Assembly (NCBI GenBank): GCA_947646735.1 | Contig: CANTFK010000094.1 | Location: 174,816 to 238,815, forward strand | Length of the DNA stretch: 64,000 nt | Direction: 5' to 3' | Origin: Peronospora farinosa | Taxonomy: Eukaryota; Oomycota; Peronosporomycetes; Peronosporales; Peronosporaceae | Shown: positions 46,601-56,562 of the stretch, piece after piece | How the letters are laid out: each line of letters starts with the position of its first letter | Numbering within the stretch: position 1 is the stretch's first letter | Program-made: the position numbers and the translations under genes | The notes under the pieces: model-generated | What the model was told of the DNA's origin: nothing | Databases searched by the model: none | The model's input: only the letters and a program-made list of their open reading frames with translations

Positions 46601-49600
46601 ATAAGGCGCATATATTCTTTCTCTTGAGCAATCCGGTCCGTAATATCTTGGCCAATTCCGACCATACCCATCACCTCGCCTTGCTCATTGTAGCGTGGGG
46701 TAGCATTTAGCAAGATTTCCACTCGTCGGCCAGATTTGGTAATCAGCGGGAACTCAAAGTTAGCCGTCTCTTCACCTTGAAATGCTTTCTCTAGTACACA
46801 GCGAACAGGAACCTTGTATTCTTCTGAAATGAACTCAGCGACAAGATCTTTGCCCAGCACGTCCTCGTTCGTATATTGCATGATATTCGCTGCTTTTCGG
46901 TTCCATATATTTACATGACCGTCAGAGTCCACCCCAAAAATCGGTGCGTTGGCAGTATCAATCAGTCTCATGTATTCTTGCTCCTGAGCAATGCGGTCCG
47001 TAATATCTTGTCCGATACCAACCATGCCAATGACAGTTCCGTGTTCATTGTACCGTGGCGTAGCATTCAGAAGAATCTCGACTCTTCGACCCGCTTTCGT
47101 GATCAACGGAAATTCGAAATTCGCAGTTTCGACACCGTTCAGAGCTTCAGATAGCACATAGCTTACAGCCTCTTGATAGTCTTTCGTAATAAACTTTTCT
47201 ACAAGGTGTTCACCCATGACGGCATCGGCTGGATACTGCATAATCTCAGCAGCCTTTTTGTTCCAAATGTTCACACATCCTTCCGAGTCAACTCCAAAGA
47301 TCGGAGCATTGGCAGTATCAATCAAACGAATAAGTTCCTGCTCCTGCGCAATCCGCTCAGTAATATCTTGACCAATGCCGACAACGCCAAAGATTTGTCC
47401 AAGCTCATCATATCTTGGGGTTGCATTAAGCAAAATCTCCACTCGCCTCCCCGTCTTGGTAATAAGAGGGAAATCAAAGTTGCTTGTCTGCTCCCCGTTA
47501 AGGGCCCTATGGAGCTCCGTCTCAACTGTAGCTCGATATTCTTCTGCAACAAAGCGGTTGACTAGGTCTTTTCCCATGACTTCCTCGGCAGAATACTGAG
47601 TTATTTCTGCTGCTTTAAGATTCCAAATATTCACTAGGCCGTCCCGATCAACACCAAAAATTGGAGCGTTTGCCGCATGAATCAAACGATTTGTTTCCTT
47701 CTCCTGGGCCATTCGAATGGTGATGTCTTGTCCAATACCGACGACACCAATTACGACACCTTTTTCATTGTAGCGTGGTGTGGCGTTCAGCAAAACCTCC
47801 ACGCGACGGCCATCCTTCGTGATCAACGGAAACTCGAAATTTGCTGTTTCTTGTCCTTCCAGTGCTTGAGATAACACTGTCCACACTGCCTTCCTAAAAT
47901 CCTCTGGAATAAAGTTTTCTACCAAGTTCGCCCCAAGTACCTCTTCACTGAAGTACTGTGTTGTGTCAGCAGCTTTACGGTTCCAGATATTTACGCAACC
48001 ATTCGCATCCACGCCAAAAATGGGAGCATTCGCAGTGTCAATGAGACGTGTGTACTCTTGTTCTTGAGCGCGTCTGTCTGTGATGTCCTGGCCAATTCCA
48101 ACAGCTCCGCAAATATTGCCAAAGTGGTCGTACTTCGGTGTTGCATTAAGCAAAATTTCAAGTCGGCGCCCGCTTTTCGTGATCAGTGGGAAATCAAAGT
48201 TTGCTGTACCAGCGCCCTCTAGTGCTTTTAAAAACACCTCCGCAACGGCATCCCGGTAGTCTTCAGAGATAAACTTGAACAAATCCTGGCCGATGGTGTC
48301 TTCATTGGTGTACTCTGTAATGGCTGCTGCCTTCTTGTTCCAAATGATCACCTTATAGTTCGAATCCACACCGAATATTGGAGCGTTTGCAGTGTCAATC
48401 AATCGACTGTACTCCTTTTCCTGAATGATACGATCCGTGATGTCCTGTCCGATCCCCACGACGCCCACCAGTTTACCTGTGTGATCATATCGAGGTGTCG
48501 CATTCAGCAAAATCTCCACTTTTCGGCCAGTCTTGGTGACCAACGGGAACTCAAAGTTCGCCGTCTCCGTTCCCTGAAATGCACTCTGAAACACAGCAGC
48601 AACGGCAGGCCGAAATTCTGCCGAAATGAGCGTATCAACTAGATCCACACCCATCACTTCATTAGGTTCGTATTCACTAATTTGTGCCGCCTTGGCATTG
48701 AAAATCACAACTCGTCCTTCCGTATCGACGCCGAAAATTGGCGCATTAGCCGTCTCAATAAGCTTTCTGTACTCCATCTCTTTTGTGTTCCTCTCCGTCA
48801 CATCTTGTCCGATAGCAACCACCCCCATGACTGATCCTACAGTGTCAAACCTCGGCGTCAAGCACAGTACAATCTCCACTCTCGATCCTCTTGCCGTCAC
48901 GAGAGGCAGTTCAAAATCTGCTCCGGGAATACCGGTCAATGCCTGATTGATCTTCTCCGACACAATCTTGCGGAAACTCTCGTCTACTACAGGCAGCAGC
49001 GGTTCGCCCACCATATCAACACTGGTGTACCCCGTCATAGACGCCGTCTTGGAATTCCAGACTGTAATATTTCCTTCTTTATCCAGCTCAATGATTGGTG
49101 CATTCGCCTGCATCATCACTGTCGCGTACTGTTTCTCCTGGCTCGCCCACTCTGTCACATCTTGACCGACACCATAGACACCGACACATGAACCGTCCGC
49201 AGCTAATAACGGCGTCATATTAATCAGTACTTGAGCATTTCGTCCCTTTGTATTCCGCAATGGAATCCGTAGCTCCAGTTCCGATCTTTTAGCTTCAATA
49301 CAAGCCTCAATGATCGTTATGACGTCCTCTTTGTGCTGTATACCGTAAACAAAGTCAACAAAAGGTTGTCCAATCACACGGTTCGCTTTGAACCCCGTCA
49401 TGTCTTCCATTCGCGGGTTCCAGAGTGCTACGCAGCCGTCAATATGGACGCCCAGCGCGGGCGCGTTTGCGTCGTTGAGCATGCGGAAAAGTTCCTGAGC
49501 ACGTGGCCAGGCATTAGACGTTTCATCTGCGTCTGATTTAGCACTTGGTAGCGCCGGTGGCGGCGTGGGGGGCGCGTCAGAGGCAGCACGGGACGTGAGA

Positions 49601-49629
49601 CGGCCTCGTTTCCCTTTGGATGGCGCCAT
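40678..49629 (-). CDS. Giant hybrid histidine kinase with 17 PAS domains
   Basis: Single exon, 2983 residues from ATG 49629. The frame is open 12 codons further, but only to a GTG, and an initiator motif overlaps those codons. Seventeen PAS units of about 120 residues fill residues about 40-2085, most containing LIDTANAPIFGVD, NIWN(R/K)KAA, NFEFPLITK, RRVEILLNATPRY and VGIGQDITDRIAQE. Then HisKA with FSHELRTPLNG (phospho-His near 2093), HATPase N-box LLNLLSNAIKF (about 2213), DTGIGM, GSGLGL, a receiver with LVAEDN and FMDCEMPVMDG (Asp near 2423), a Ser-rich linker, and HPt with HSLKGSSAYVAA (His near 2872). A complete intramolecular His-Asp-His phosphorelay is therefore present. No membrane segment is visible, so it is probably a cytosolic sensor. 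The ligand or cofactor is unknown. Confidence 0.95.
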   Translation of the reverse strand: MAPSKGKRGRLTSRAASDAPPTPPPALPSAKSDADETSNAWPRAQELFRMLNDANAPALGVHIDGCVALWNPRMEDMTGFKANRVIGQPFVDFVYGIQHKEDVITIIEACIEAKRSELELRIPLRNTKGRNAQVLINMTPLLAADGSCVGVYGVGQDVTEWASQEKQYATVMMQANAPIIELDKEGNITVWNSKTASMTGYTSVDMVGEPLLPVVDESFRKIVSEKINQALTGIPGADFELPLVTARGSRVEIVLCLTPRFDTVGSVMGVVAIGQDVTERNTKEMEYRKLIETANAPIFGVDTEGRVVIFNAKAAQISEYEPNEVMGVDLVDTLISAEFRPAVAAVFQSAFQGTETANFEFPLVTKTGRKVEILLNATPRYDHTGKLVGVVGIGQDITDRIIQEKEYSRLIDTANAPIFGVDSNYKVIIWNKKAAAITEYTNEDTIGQDLFKFISEDYRDAVAEVFLKALEGAGTANFDFPLITKSGRRLEILLNATPKYDHFGNICGAVGIGQDITDRRAQEQEYTRLIDTANAPIFGVDANGCVNIWNRKAADTTQYFSEEVLGANLVENFIPEDFRKAVWTVLSQALEGQETANFEFPLITKDGRRVEVLLNATPRYNEKGVVIGVVGIGQDITIRMAQEKETNRLIHAANAPIFGVDRDGLVNIWNLKAAEITQYSAEEVMGKDLVNRFVAEEYRATVETELHRALNGEQTSNFDFPLITKTGRRVEILLNATPRYDELGQIFGVVGIGQDITERIAQEQELIRLIDTANAPIFGVDSEGCVNIWNKKAAEIMQYPADAVMGEHLVEKFITKDYQEAVSYVLSEALNGVETANFEFPLITKAGRRVEILLNATPRYNEHGTVIGMVGIGQDITDRIAQEQEYMRLIDTANAPIFGVDSDGHVNIWNRKAANIMQYTNEDVLGKDLVAEFISEEYKVPVRCVLEKAFQGEETANFEFPLITKSGRRVEILLNATPRYNEQGEVMGMVGIGQDITDRIAQEKEYMRLIDTANAPIFGVNSNGLVNIWNRKAADIMQYTTEDVLGKDLVAEFISKEYQVPVRSVLEKAFEGVETANFEFPLITKAGRRVEILLNATPRYNEQGEVMGMVGIGQDITDRIAQEQEYSRLIDTANAPIFGIDANMCVNILNKKAAQITNYAVEEVMGKKYVETFIAPEYQAIVYDIMSKALQGDETASFEVPVITKTGRKLNILLNATARFDQHGDIVGVVGIGQDITDRIAQEEEYARLIDSANAPIFGVDAHGLVNIWNKKAAEITQYTPNDVMGENLVSKFITEDYREAVGLVLSKALEGVETANFEFPLMTKSGRRVEILLNATPRNDEHGEVIGMVGIGQDITDRIAQEKEYMRLIDTANAPIFGVDSNGLVNIWNRKAADIMQYTTEDVLGEDLVAKFISKEYRVAVRCVLEKAFEGVETANFEFPLITKAGRRVEILLNATPRYNEQGEVMGMVGIGQDITDRIAQEQEYSRLIDAANAPIFGIDANMCVNILNNKAAQITNYAVEDVLGEKYVETFIAPEYRAIVYDIMSNALQGNETASFEVPVITKTGRKLNILLNATARFDQHGRIVGVVGIGQDITDRIAQEQEYARLIDSANAPIFGVDGNGLVNIWNKKAAEITQYTPSAVMGENLVEKFITEDYREAVGLVLSKALEGVETANFEFPLMTKAGRRVEILLNATSRFNEHGEVIGMVGIGQDITDRIAQEHEYSRLIDTANAPIFGVDSNGRVNIWNRKAADIMQYTNEDVLGKDLVAEFISNEYKVPVRSVLEKAFEGVETANFEFPLITKAGRRVEILLNATPRYNEHGEVKGMVGIGQDITERIAQEQEYSRLIDTANAPIFGVDANMCVNIWNRKAAQITNYAIEEVMGENLVETFISPEFRPIVAEVLSQALRGLETANFEFPLITRPGTRIEILLNATPRYDSNGSIVGVVGIGQDITDRIAQEHEYFRLIDTANAPIFGIDTNGCINEWNQKIEEITGYHKSSVLGLSLVHTFITPESRQQVRQLLNQALIGIDVGEMELPMTTKRGVFLLLLVNASSKKDMHGNIRGVIGVGQDYTARKHMEAAKVNFLASFSHELRTPLNGVLGMLELLKEQSLDKAPERYVHMAYVSGSLLLNLINDILDLSKIEAGHLEISAAPFQMHELLDYSIEIFKFKARERGLKLDLKYDDNVPKVAIGDVVRLRQVLLNLLSNAIKFTNEGSITVTCSVVYTPELPKAFKKLLFQVIDTGIGMDAEEKMRLFSLFTKLERTRQNNPTGSGLGLAICKQLAELMDGQIGVDSELDVGSNFYFTVVVRLLDDTDAKGLFYAANDLLTDASGDVSPNMDTPNVNSSDSAAAGSAANNAKAIIPRQARILVAEDNEFNWEVVKCFLREADHLLQWEVNGRDAVKAYKWNHAKFDLIFMDCEMPVMDGYTATKTIRQFEQEHDLPRIPILGLTAYAMSGDRQKCLTAGMDEFMVKPISKNSLLKAIRQWMRVRYLKPQSSITSVADPNDRTRACSESASATNAVSGSVSSPAALRDRGGDELDVALASYPTTSPTPRQSFDSDGEDTDLFNAPPNSNSRLAPASRHMQQLDLARAISNLELDDPMAIRRQVGPTVRTAVPTTSIFSLGSSIGNSTRSSGLIGLQRDTGGAIVDIPDWKQINKTSATLPNMKDIPLDDEEILDHLSSHSNPTLWSHPPFIGSKKEQASPSASSQQPLSPSGASDGKSSRSRAVGEGGRNGNAPSSLQRFDSDKSLNELTSGDPIAAMLERLNISSPAARSGSRGPPSVDHAISGTTESVTARVTIDPTNIVIPEGDPVDYSLGVEQCGGHEELFLSLLEKFTVSCDTIMSRIVAAYDQDDIAVTRRESHSLKGSSAYVAAMRVSKAAFRVQTACEKLQQRQSEAGTHQQQMALVDATAVLSLKESLNDAITLLKKEHRHLRGYLSRNFEFRSSGSPPSVAVLRSQNSTHDRANNGPCRIM
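43340..49510 (-). repeat. Tandem array of 17 PAS-coding units of about 360 bp
   Basis: Coding tandem repeat inside the histidine kinase. Units 1, 2 and 17 are most divergent. Units 9-10-11, 12-13-14 and 15-16 form a higher-order repeat of three PAS types (about 1.08 kb), recognisable from RKAADIMQYT (type A), ANMCVNILN (type B) and KKAAEITQYTP (type C). Confidence 0.9.
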
Positions 49630-49640
49630 GGATGCGGGAT

Positions 49641-49653
49641 ATGCGGAATGAAA
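49641..49653 (-). promoter_or_regulatory. Oomycete-type initiator of the histidine kinase gene
   Basis: On the minus strand TTTCATTCCGCAT, followed by ATCCC, fits the oomycete initiator core TCATTYY plus the adjoining CAWTT-like element. It lies 12-24 bp before ATG 49629, giving a very short leader. This supports the chosen start. Confidence 0.55.
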
Positions 49654-49920
49654 TGACGAACACACTCTTGTAACTGCAGTATATGAAAATTTGTATGGGT
49701 GACAAAGCCTGACGACATGGGATAAAGCCTGACGCCATGGGGGAGAAAAGAGACATGAAAAAAACAGGGACGATACCGGTTTTATCGCACGGTTTTTTTC
49801 TAATTAAGAATGTTGAAGTGCCACGAAGCAATGTACTACATTGATTGCAACTATTTGATAATAAATGCTTATCGCTAAATGGAAGATTGTGGCGGACAAG
49901 TTCGCTCTTTCTGTTTGTTG

Positions 49921-50202
49921 TTATTGGTGGTGCTTCTGCTTGTAGCGTCCTTTGCAGCTGTTGGTTCCGCAGCACGACCAGGGATAGAAATATTCGTACC
50001 ATTTACAGCCCGGGATCGACACGTTGGCCTCGTACAGTGGATTGGCAAGGGCGCCGTGCGTCAAAGAGGAAGGCGTCGCTTCAAGCTTTCTTCCACTATT
50101 CGTGACTCGAAGGTGTTGCGTTGATGGTGCAATATCTTGAGCTTTCGTAGGATCGAGTCCGAGCACAACGAGGACGAGTGAGGCAGCGACTTGCTTGAAC
50201 AT
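49921..50202 (-). CDS. Small secreted cysteine-containing protein, candidate QxLR-type effector
   Basis: 93 residues from ATG 50202. Residues 1-21 are a clear signal peptide (MFKQVAASLVLVVLGLDP, likely cut after KA). Residues 29-32 are QHLR at the position where oomycete RxLR effectors carry their motif, followed by RKLEA at 38-42 as a weak acidic match. QxLR variants are known from downy mildews. The C-terminal third has four cysteines (66, 77, 78, 83) among aromatic residues (WYEYFYPW). The mature protein would be about 72 residues. No host target can be suggested. The frame is open upstream of this Met, but that extension would hide the signal peptide. It could also be a cell-surface peptide unrelated to effectors. 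Confidence 0.6.
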   Translation of the reverse strand: MFKQVAASLVLVVLGLDPTKAQDIAPSTQHLRVTNSGRKLEATPSSLTHGALANPLYEANVSIPGCKWYEYFYPWSCCGTNSCKGRYKQKHHQ

Positions 50203-50603
50203 GACGATCGATGAGTTGGTGGAGAACTTGAGTTGTTGGTAGTGAATTTGGGAATGCGTTGCAAGAGCTAAGAGGAACACTTTGGCCTTCCACGCTTGAA
50301 GTTAGTTTGTTCATCTAACAAAGTGCTGGCGAATACGAGGGACTCGCTGATGACCTCACAAATGTTGAAGAGCAACCTTGACTTACTGCTTCGAAACCCG
50401 ATGATGCCAGCATGAAAACGGTAGAAAGCTAAAGTCATGACTTGAAATTACTGCAGCATTACCAATACCAACATATGTTCAATTACGATCCCTCGTCATG
50501 TGCTTCCATCATCACAATGTTGGCGTCATCCACTTCAATGTAGCCATGTCGAAGTAGGTGTCAAGGTGACCCAGTTTCGTCCAATCATATCGATTGCACA
50601 AAG
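50203..50603. other. Divergent spacer between candidate effector and PUB gene
   Basis: 400 bp, probably with both promoters. No clear initiator is seen. Confidence 0.4.
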
Positions 50604-51835
50604 ATGAGCGAATTCCGACAAGCGACCGAGCACGTGGAAACGCTTGAGGCGTGTTTAACGCAGCTGCAGCACTCAGTTGCCAGCGAATATGACCACGATA
50701 CACTCGAGGAAAACCTTAGCTTTCTTTTGGTGCGCTCACGGTCTTTTCATACTCAACGTTCACTTCAAACGCTTCGTTCAAACCCTTCTGACCACCTTTT
50801 ACTCATTCTTCCCTTATCTTTCTTTGCCCCTACAGGCTGGACTTCATGATGACGTAAACGTCATGATGGACAAGTTTCGATCTCGTTGCTCTATGGTCGA
50901 TCCTGTGACGAAACAACCTCGGTTCGGGCCTAAAATGCTGGCTAAAGTGCAAGATCTGCTGCGTCGCTACGATGACGTGGCGCTCAGGATGGAGGAGGAC
51001 GCCCCGTTGCGCTTACAAGTCGAAGCGAAGATTTACCAATTGGCAGAGAAAGAAGCTGCAAAGAAGGAGGAGAAAATTGCTCAAGAGAGGGAGGCACTGA
51101 AAGTCCAACGAGCTGCAGAATTAGCACGGGAACAGGAACAGCAGAGACTGCAGCAAGAAGCTCGCGACCAGGAAACGAAGCGACAAAGAGACGAACAACT
51201 TTTTATTGAAGCGTTGGCTGCTGCCGCGCAGAAAAAGCGTGAGCGACACGAGAAGGAACGTGCGGAAAAAGAACAGCAGCGAAAGCTAGTAGAGCAGGAA
51301 CGTGAACGCTTGAACGCATCAATTCCGCACGGGAAAGAGGAACTTGAAAAATCGATTGCAATGCTACAAAAAAGCACAGGCTCCGAGGTACGTCAATTGA
51401 TTTGCATAGATACGAAGGTGAACGATTGTTGATTCAATGCGATTAGGTACTGTTTCGCCAGTCACTCGTAAAACTCCTAGGTGTAGTGAGCAATATCTGC
51501 TCGGTACCGGAGAATGCGGCATTTCGCCATATTCCCAAGGACAACACCAACTTTCACGCTGATCTGGGGCAATATGCTGGTGGCCATCAGTGTCTGCTTG
51601 CGCTAGGATTCAAAGAGATTGAACAAGGAGATGAAGAGCAGCCGAGAGCTGTGTTTGTGCTGGAGGTAAGCTAGCGTAGTCTTCGGATACCTTACAAGTG
51701 GCGCTTTCTTTATTTACTGTTATTGCTGTGTTAATGTGGGCGTAGGAACCAGATTTGTCGGAAGATTTCGATGCCTGGAGTACCTGGTTTAATGAACTAA
51801 AGGAAATGCAAAGCCAGGTAGAGTCCAAGCTGTGA
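50604..51835 (+). CDS. PUB-domain protein with long coiled coil
   Basis: Four exons: 50604-50729, 50836-51387, 51447-51665 and 51746-51835; introns of 106, 59 and 80 nt; 328 residues. Residues about 1-110 are helical (DDVNVMMDKFRSRCSM, RFGPKMLAKVQDLLRRYDD). Residues 110-215 are a highly charged Glu/Lys/Arg/Gln coiled coil. Residues about 225-300 match a PUB/PUG domain: LLGVVSNICSVPENAAFRHI, then NFHADLGQYAGGHQCLLALG. PUB domains bind the C-terminus of the AAA ATPase p97/Cdc48 in ubiquitin-dependent protein quality control, so this is probably a Cdc48 cofactor. No catalytic transglutaminase or UBX domain is seen. Exon joins conserve the frame throughout. Confidence 0.85.
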
Positions 51836-53185
51836 TGAACACATTGCACATGCCTATTGGGAGTGGATGACACATTTTATCCACTTTCAGCAACAAACAT
51901 GTTCTTGTTATTGATATGCTATGAAGGTAACACACTTCGATGCAATTAATATGGTAAGCGATTCTTTTCCGCACTAACATGGCTATGACCGGGTGCTGGC
52001 GCGTTCACCAGCATCGGAGATTTTTTTCTTCGCGCGAGGCTGTCATGGGCTTTCTAATCTCAATGTCTTGTCAACAGTGCGTGAACGTATATGTCTATTC
52101 GAGAATCGGTTTACGCGGCGCTTTCGTACGAGCTGCAATTTAAGAAAGGAATTTAGCCTCCGCTTTGAAATGCAGTTCATACCAAAGCACATTTGTCTTC
52201 ACACGTAGCAACTCGTCGTCTAGCTCGACGTAATAGATCCACGGACTGTATTGAGCCTCGACGAAGCTCTCGGGTGCTTGTTGCATTACTTCAGCTTGAT
52301 TTATTCGCAGACTAAGGGCGGAAATCTAATACGTTCACATATGCTCCGTCGGTGCTCTTAGCAGACAAATGTCGTATATGTTGTCGCGCAGTTCAAGGCA
52401 CATTGCTGCAATGCCTGATCTCTTCAACCGAAACCTTAGCGACGTGAGCATCATTGTTTTACGGATGCTCGAGTCCCTATCACTTTATTCCTGTGACGAT
52501 GCATTCTTATGGCTTTTGAACACCTGATATGCAAAACTACTTCCTGTAAAACTACTTCATGTGAGTGCAAACTGCGTTAAACTCTTCGTCTTGTGGTCGG
52601 ACGGCTTTCGTGCAGTGATGAGGTGCCCAAGTTTTACCTAATGCACTACTACGAACGAAGTACCGGCAGAAATCCCCTTCCGCTGGTACTTCGTTTGGAG
52701 TGATGCGTCGATTCGATGAAGAATTTTTTGGCATATGATGGGTCCTTTCAACATTATGATATCGTGACGGAACTACAGGTTGGAGCCTTCGTGTGTACTA
52801 GCGACGTACACATTGGTTGTCAAAACAATCGGCTAGCTACAAACTGTAATACACTCGCACCGAGTCAGCCAGGAAATCGTGGCATTGATCTTGGCAGACA
52901 ATGTCCGTCGAGAATCAGTTGATAAGCGATTCGGAGAGCACGGGGGTTTGCGAAGATAACAAAGTAAAGTGGAAGGTGGGCTAACCCAAGAAATACGAAA
53001 GAGGTAAGAAAGCAATGAATAGTAAGCGTGAGTTGGTCATGCTTCCGTGACATGCATGCAAACTGCTATCCAAAACTAAGCTTTGCATCGACCCTTAACA
53101 AGTAAGAAGGAACAATTGTCTTCGTTCAGGAATTTTAATGTTCGTGGGTGTACGCGGAATGTAGTCAAGTTCCCGTGTAGTGGAA
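51836..53185. other. Intergenic, no gene supported
   Basis: 1.35 kb between convergent gene ends. Only short frames are present, with no domain and no splice-consistent extension. No repeat is evident. Confidence 0.5.
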
Positions 53186-55004
53186 TCAGGGTGGATTGCC
53201 GTTGATGGTCGTAGCGTGAAAAGAGGTCATGGGCCTTATAGACGAGCTGACACTTTCCGAGTTCTCGTCACTATCCTGCTCTGGTTCATTGCGCTGAGTT
53301 GTTGAGTTTTTATCTTCCAGTTGGGCACCAACTCGGTTGTACATTCTTGGCTCTATCGACGTAGTGACCTCGGTCATTAGTACAATGTCGCTCTCCGAAG
53401 ATGGCATACTATAAGCACAAGCATAGTCATCATAGGATTGAGATTCGTGACCATGCACTACATGCCTTTGCTGGCTCTGCCTCGCATCTTGTGCTGTGGG
53501 GCGATAGGTACCAAGGACTTTGGACAAGAGTTCTTGGTTTCCATCGTAATCAAAAGGAATTTTCTTGGACGAGAAATTACGGATCTTAAGACACGTCTTT
53601 CGCAATGGCTGACAAGGCTTCGACGATGGCGATGCGATGAGTGCACGAGTAGTATCGTTGCACAGATCGTTTACAGTCAAGTCTACCTGGCTTTTGTTTC
53701 CACGAGTGGCATGAATAAAGTCGCAGATATCTCCTTTCACGTCGACTGTCTCAAACATCGGTGCAGTCATCTGCCAATCATACTAGCAACGACAAATGAA
53801 AGCAAACGGTCTCGTTAGAACAAGAATAAGCAGCTTGGTCGATGTTATTCGAGCTTACCTGCTCGTTTGCCAGAGTCGACGATGCAAAGATGACATGCTT
53901 TCGAAGATTTGTCGTGATTGTGGATATACGATCCTCGGCCATTTGCTGCATCAGCAGAGGCAAACCATCAGGATAGTTTGAACAGCAACACTAATGCAGA
54001 CAAAGTCTTACCTGATAGTCTGCGAGCACAGCTTGGACAACACGGTACATTTTGATTCGATGGGTCTCTAGCGTTTGCCAAGAATGCTGGCATATCCTTC
54101 TGGCCTTCTCAGCAACCTGCAAACTCTACCATTAGACAAGGTATCTTGTCCATGCTTTTCTTTTTCCTTACCTCCATTAGTTCAACGGTGTTTTTAGCCA
54201 AGTCTTCTTTGCGATGAGTCTCGGACGATAGCAACCAGCTGACGAGTTTGTTGTTGTTGATCGTTTTCAAGGCAACTGTTCCCGAGCTTTTATCAGGACG
54301 AACCACAGTAGCAATTACGCTGTGCTTCTTTGCCGGGCTGTCCGTAACTTTGATCTGTGAGAGACGCCGATGATACTGGTCCTCAATGAGTGTGCTAGAG
54401 AAGCCAGAGGCCATTGCATTTGCAAACGAAGCAGAAGCCACACGGAAGGTTTTGTCAAAAGTACGGTAGACTTTCCTGTAGGCATCTTCTTGAATCTAAA
54501 GCAAAAGACAAGTTTTGTATCACTGCATTACTCGATGAGAGCAACATGGTCGTACAAACATACCTTGACATCTTTCTTTGCGTTTTTGATCTGACGAGTT
54601 AGGCTTTGCGATCTCTTGCTGTTGTACTGGTACAAACTCTCGATCGGTTTCAAGACGTCTTCCTCAAGATTTTTGGCAAGTTGTTCGTGCTGCACGCTCG
54701 TGTTCAAGTACTGCGCTCTAAGACTTGCCATAGCGGTTTCCATCGTGCCGTGTGCCATTTCGTTGCAATTCGAGAAGTGAGCCATCTTGCTTAGCTCTTG
54801 GGCGTATGTTCTTTCCAAGTTGATTCGGCTCTGAAGCAATGTGATCAGATTGGCGTGACCTGCAAGGCTAGCTGCGCAGTTGGCACGTACGTCGTCCAAA
54901 TTGAAGAGTAAGTCAGTCGCGAAGGCGACATTAGGATCACGATTAGTAACGTTATCGCTAGTACCAGCATCAGCTACTTGAGTCTGCATCATTGAGCTTG
55001 CCAT
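53186..55004 (-). CDS. F-BAR-like membrane-curvature protein
   Basis: Five exons on the minus strand: 55004-54564, 54495-54172, 54116-54012, 53990-53859 and 53782-53186, all in frame, giving 532 residues. The N-terminal region resembles an F-BAR/FCH helix bundle (ATDLLFNLDDVRANCAASLA, LLQSRINLERTYAQELSKMA, EQLAKNLEEDVLKPIESLY, then AEKARRICQHSW and YRVVQAVLADYQ). This continues to about residue 330. The rest (about 335-532) is polar, Ser/Thr/Gln-rich and probably disordered, with no SH3 domain. F-BAR dimers bend membranes during endocytosis and link to actin. The fourth exon (NYPDGLPLLMQQMAEDRI) carries the terminal part of the helical bundle. Confidence 0.85.
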
Positions 55005-56562
55005 TGCAGCCTTATGTAAGAACTATCTGGATTCAGAAAGACTAAACTGTACTCGGCATTCTTCTCCTCAGCTTTACCAGGATCAAAAAGAGCTATGTGA
55101 CGTCTTTTCTCGGATTGTATGGAGCTCTTGGCTAGAATAGACTAGGCATAGAAAGCATGTACTGCAACTGCTACGAACTTCACACCTTAAGGACCTTGCA
55201 GTCATACATACTCACAAACTAATGAGGCGACGCAGCTGCACTCACGTGGACACCAGAGAATCCTTGATCAAGTTTACATCACAAGAATGATTCTTTGGAG
55301 CCTTTATGGACTCAAAGAGGCCTCGAAAATCAATTGAAAGTCAAATGGTTAATCACTTCATGAACGTTGACGGATGGTGTAGTCATTGGCACAGCACTTT
55401 CAGCGTCTCAAAAACTAGAAAGGAACACCACGTAAGTCTGCTGCTAGGTAAGGTTGGTCTTCGGATGGACATGTCTGTAACGGTTCAGACATTCTACTGA
55501 TGGTGTCGATGACCGCAACTCATTCACATAGATAAGCTCTAGCTGTCTTGGCGACCCACGGATTGCAGATAGTGCCACAAAGCCCCAGTTTTAGGCTCAA
55601 CAATTTACGGAGATTCAGCCCAACCAGGTTTCGGACTTTGATTCCATGGCTTAAGAGTCCCTTGATATGGTGTTGGCTTAGCGGATCCTGGACTATGCAA
55701 AATTTGATCGTGTTGCTGGGAATGTTGAGGCAAATACGTAAGCGAGCTCGACTCCTTAGAGCTAAAGCTGCCATCCTGATGATGAATATTACAGTTGTAA
55801 CATTGCAACTTTAGATTATCTGTAGCGTGGAACAAGGTCAAAGGCATCCAGCATCAGTAAAACGCTGGCGTGAAGCGAATCGTCTTGATATTATTCGCAG
55901 ACGAAGTGAGAGACAGGAAATGCACTAAGGAGGAATTGAGGAATTTCCAATTGAAGCTGCGTCGTCATTTACGAAAAAGTTGCTAGTACGATGGCTGCAC
56001 TAGACGCTCATAGGATGGACTTGAGTGCTGTTTTGGTTTTCTGCAATACATATATTTGGATGAAGGAAACAAAGCAAGAGAGCTGTTCTTCGCCGCTAAG
56101 ACTCGGTTCAAACTTGCTTCATGTTTGCTATCATAACGCTAATCATAGCACTTTGATGATTTTACAGTCTAGTGCTAATCGACAACGTGCGATTCTACCT
56201 TAAATCTCAGCTTGACAGTCGCGTCAGTGTCTTTTGAAAATGGACATGGTAATAAAGTGCTCGAGCATTGAGCACTGGAAATAGAGTAAACTTTGGCCTT
56301 GACGATGAAGACATAGCGAAATTGGGAAGCAAAACGTTCATCACCACCTGATGATAGTCTGTTCAAAGTCTCAACGTTCAACATCGACGAGTAGATGACA
56401 CTTAGATCAATCATTGTCAAGGCACAATCAAAGGAGCAGATGCTCGTCCTAACTAGGACTCCACAAAACAAATATTTCTAAGAAGCTTGATGCACTTTGG
56501 AGGAGTACTTCTTGTCAGGCTTCTTGCGTATCTGCCAGACAAACTTCATCCAGCAAACAAGC
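55005..56562. other. Intergenic, no gene supported
   Basis: 1.56 kb between the F-BAR and PX genes. Several short frames on both strands lack domains, and none extends by splicing. Confidence 0.45.

Noticed and set aside
40845..48946. Many plus-strand frames opposite the histidine kinase
   Set aside because: Shadows of the repetitive PAS array; they recur with the 360-bp period and lack domains.
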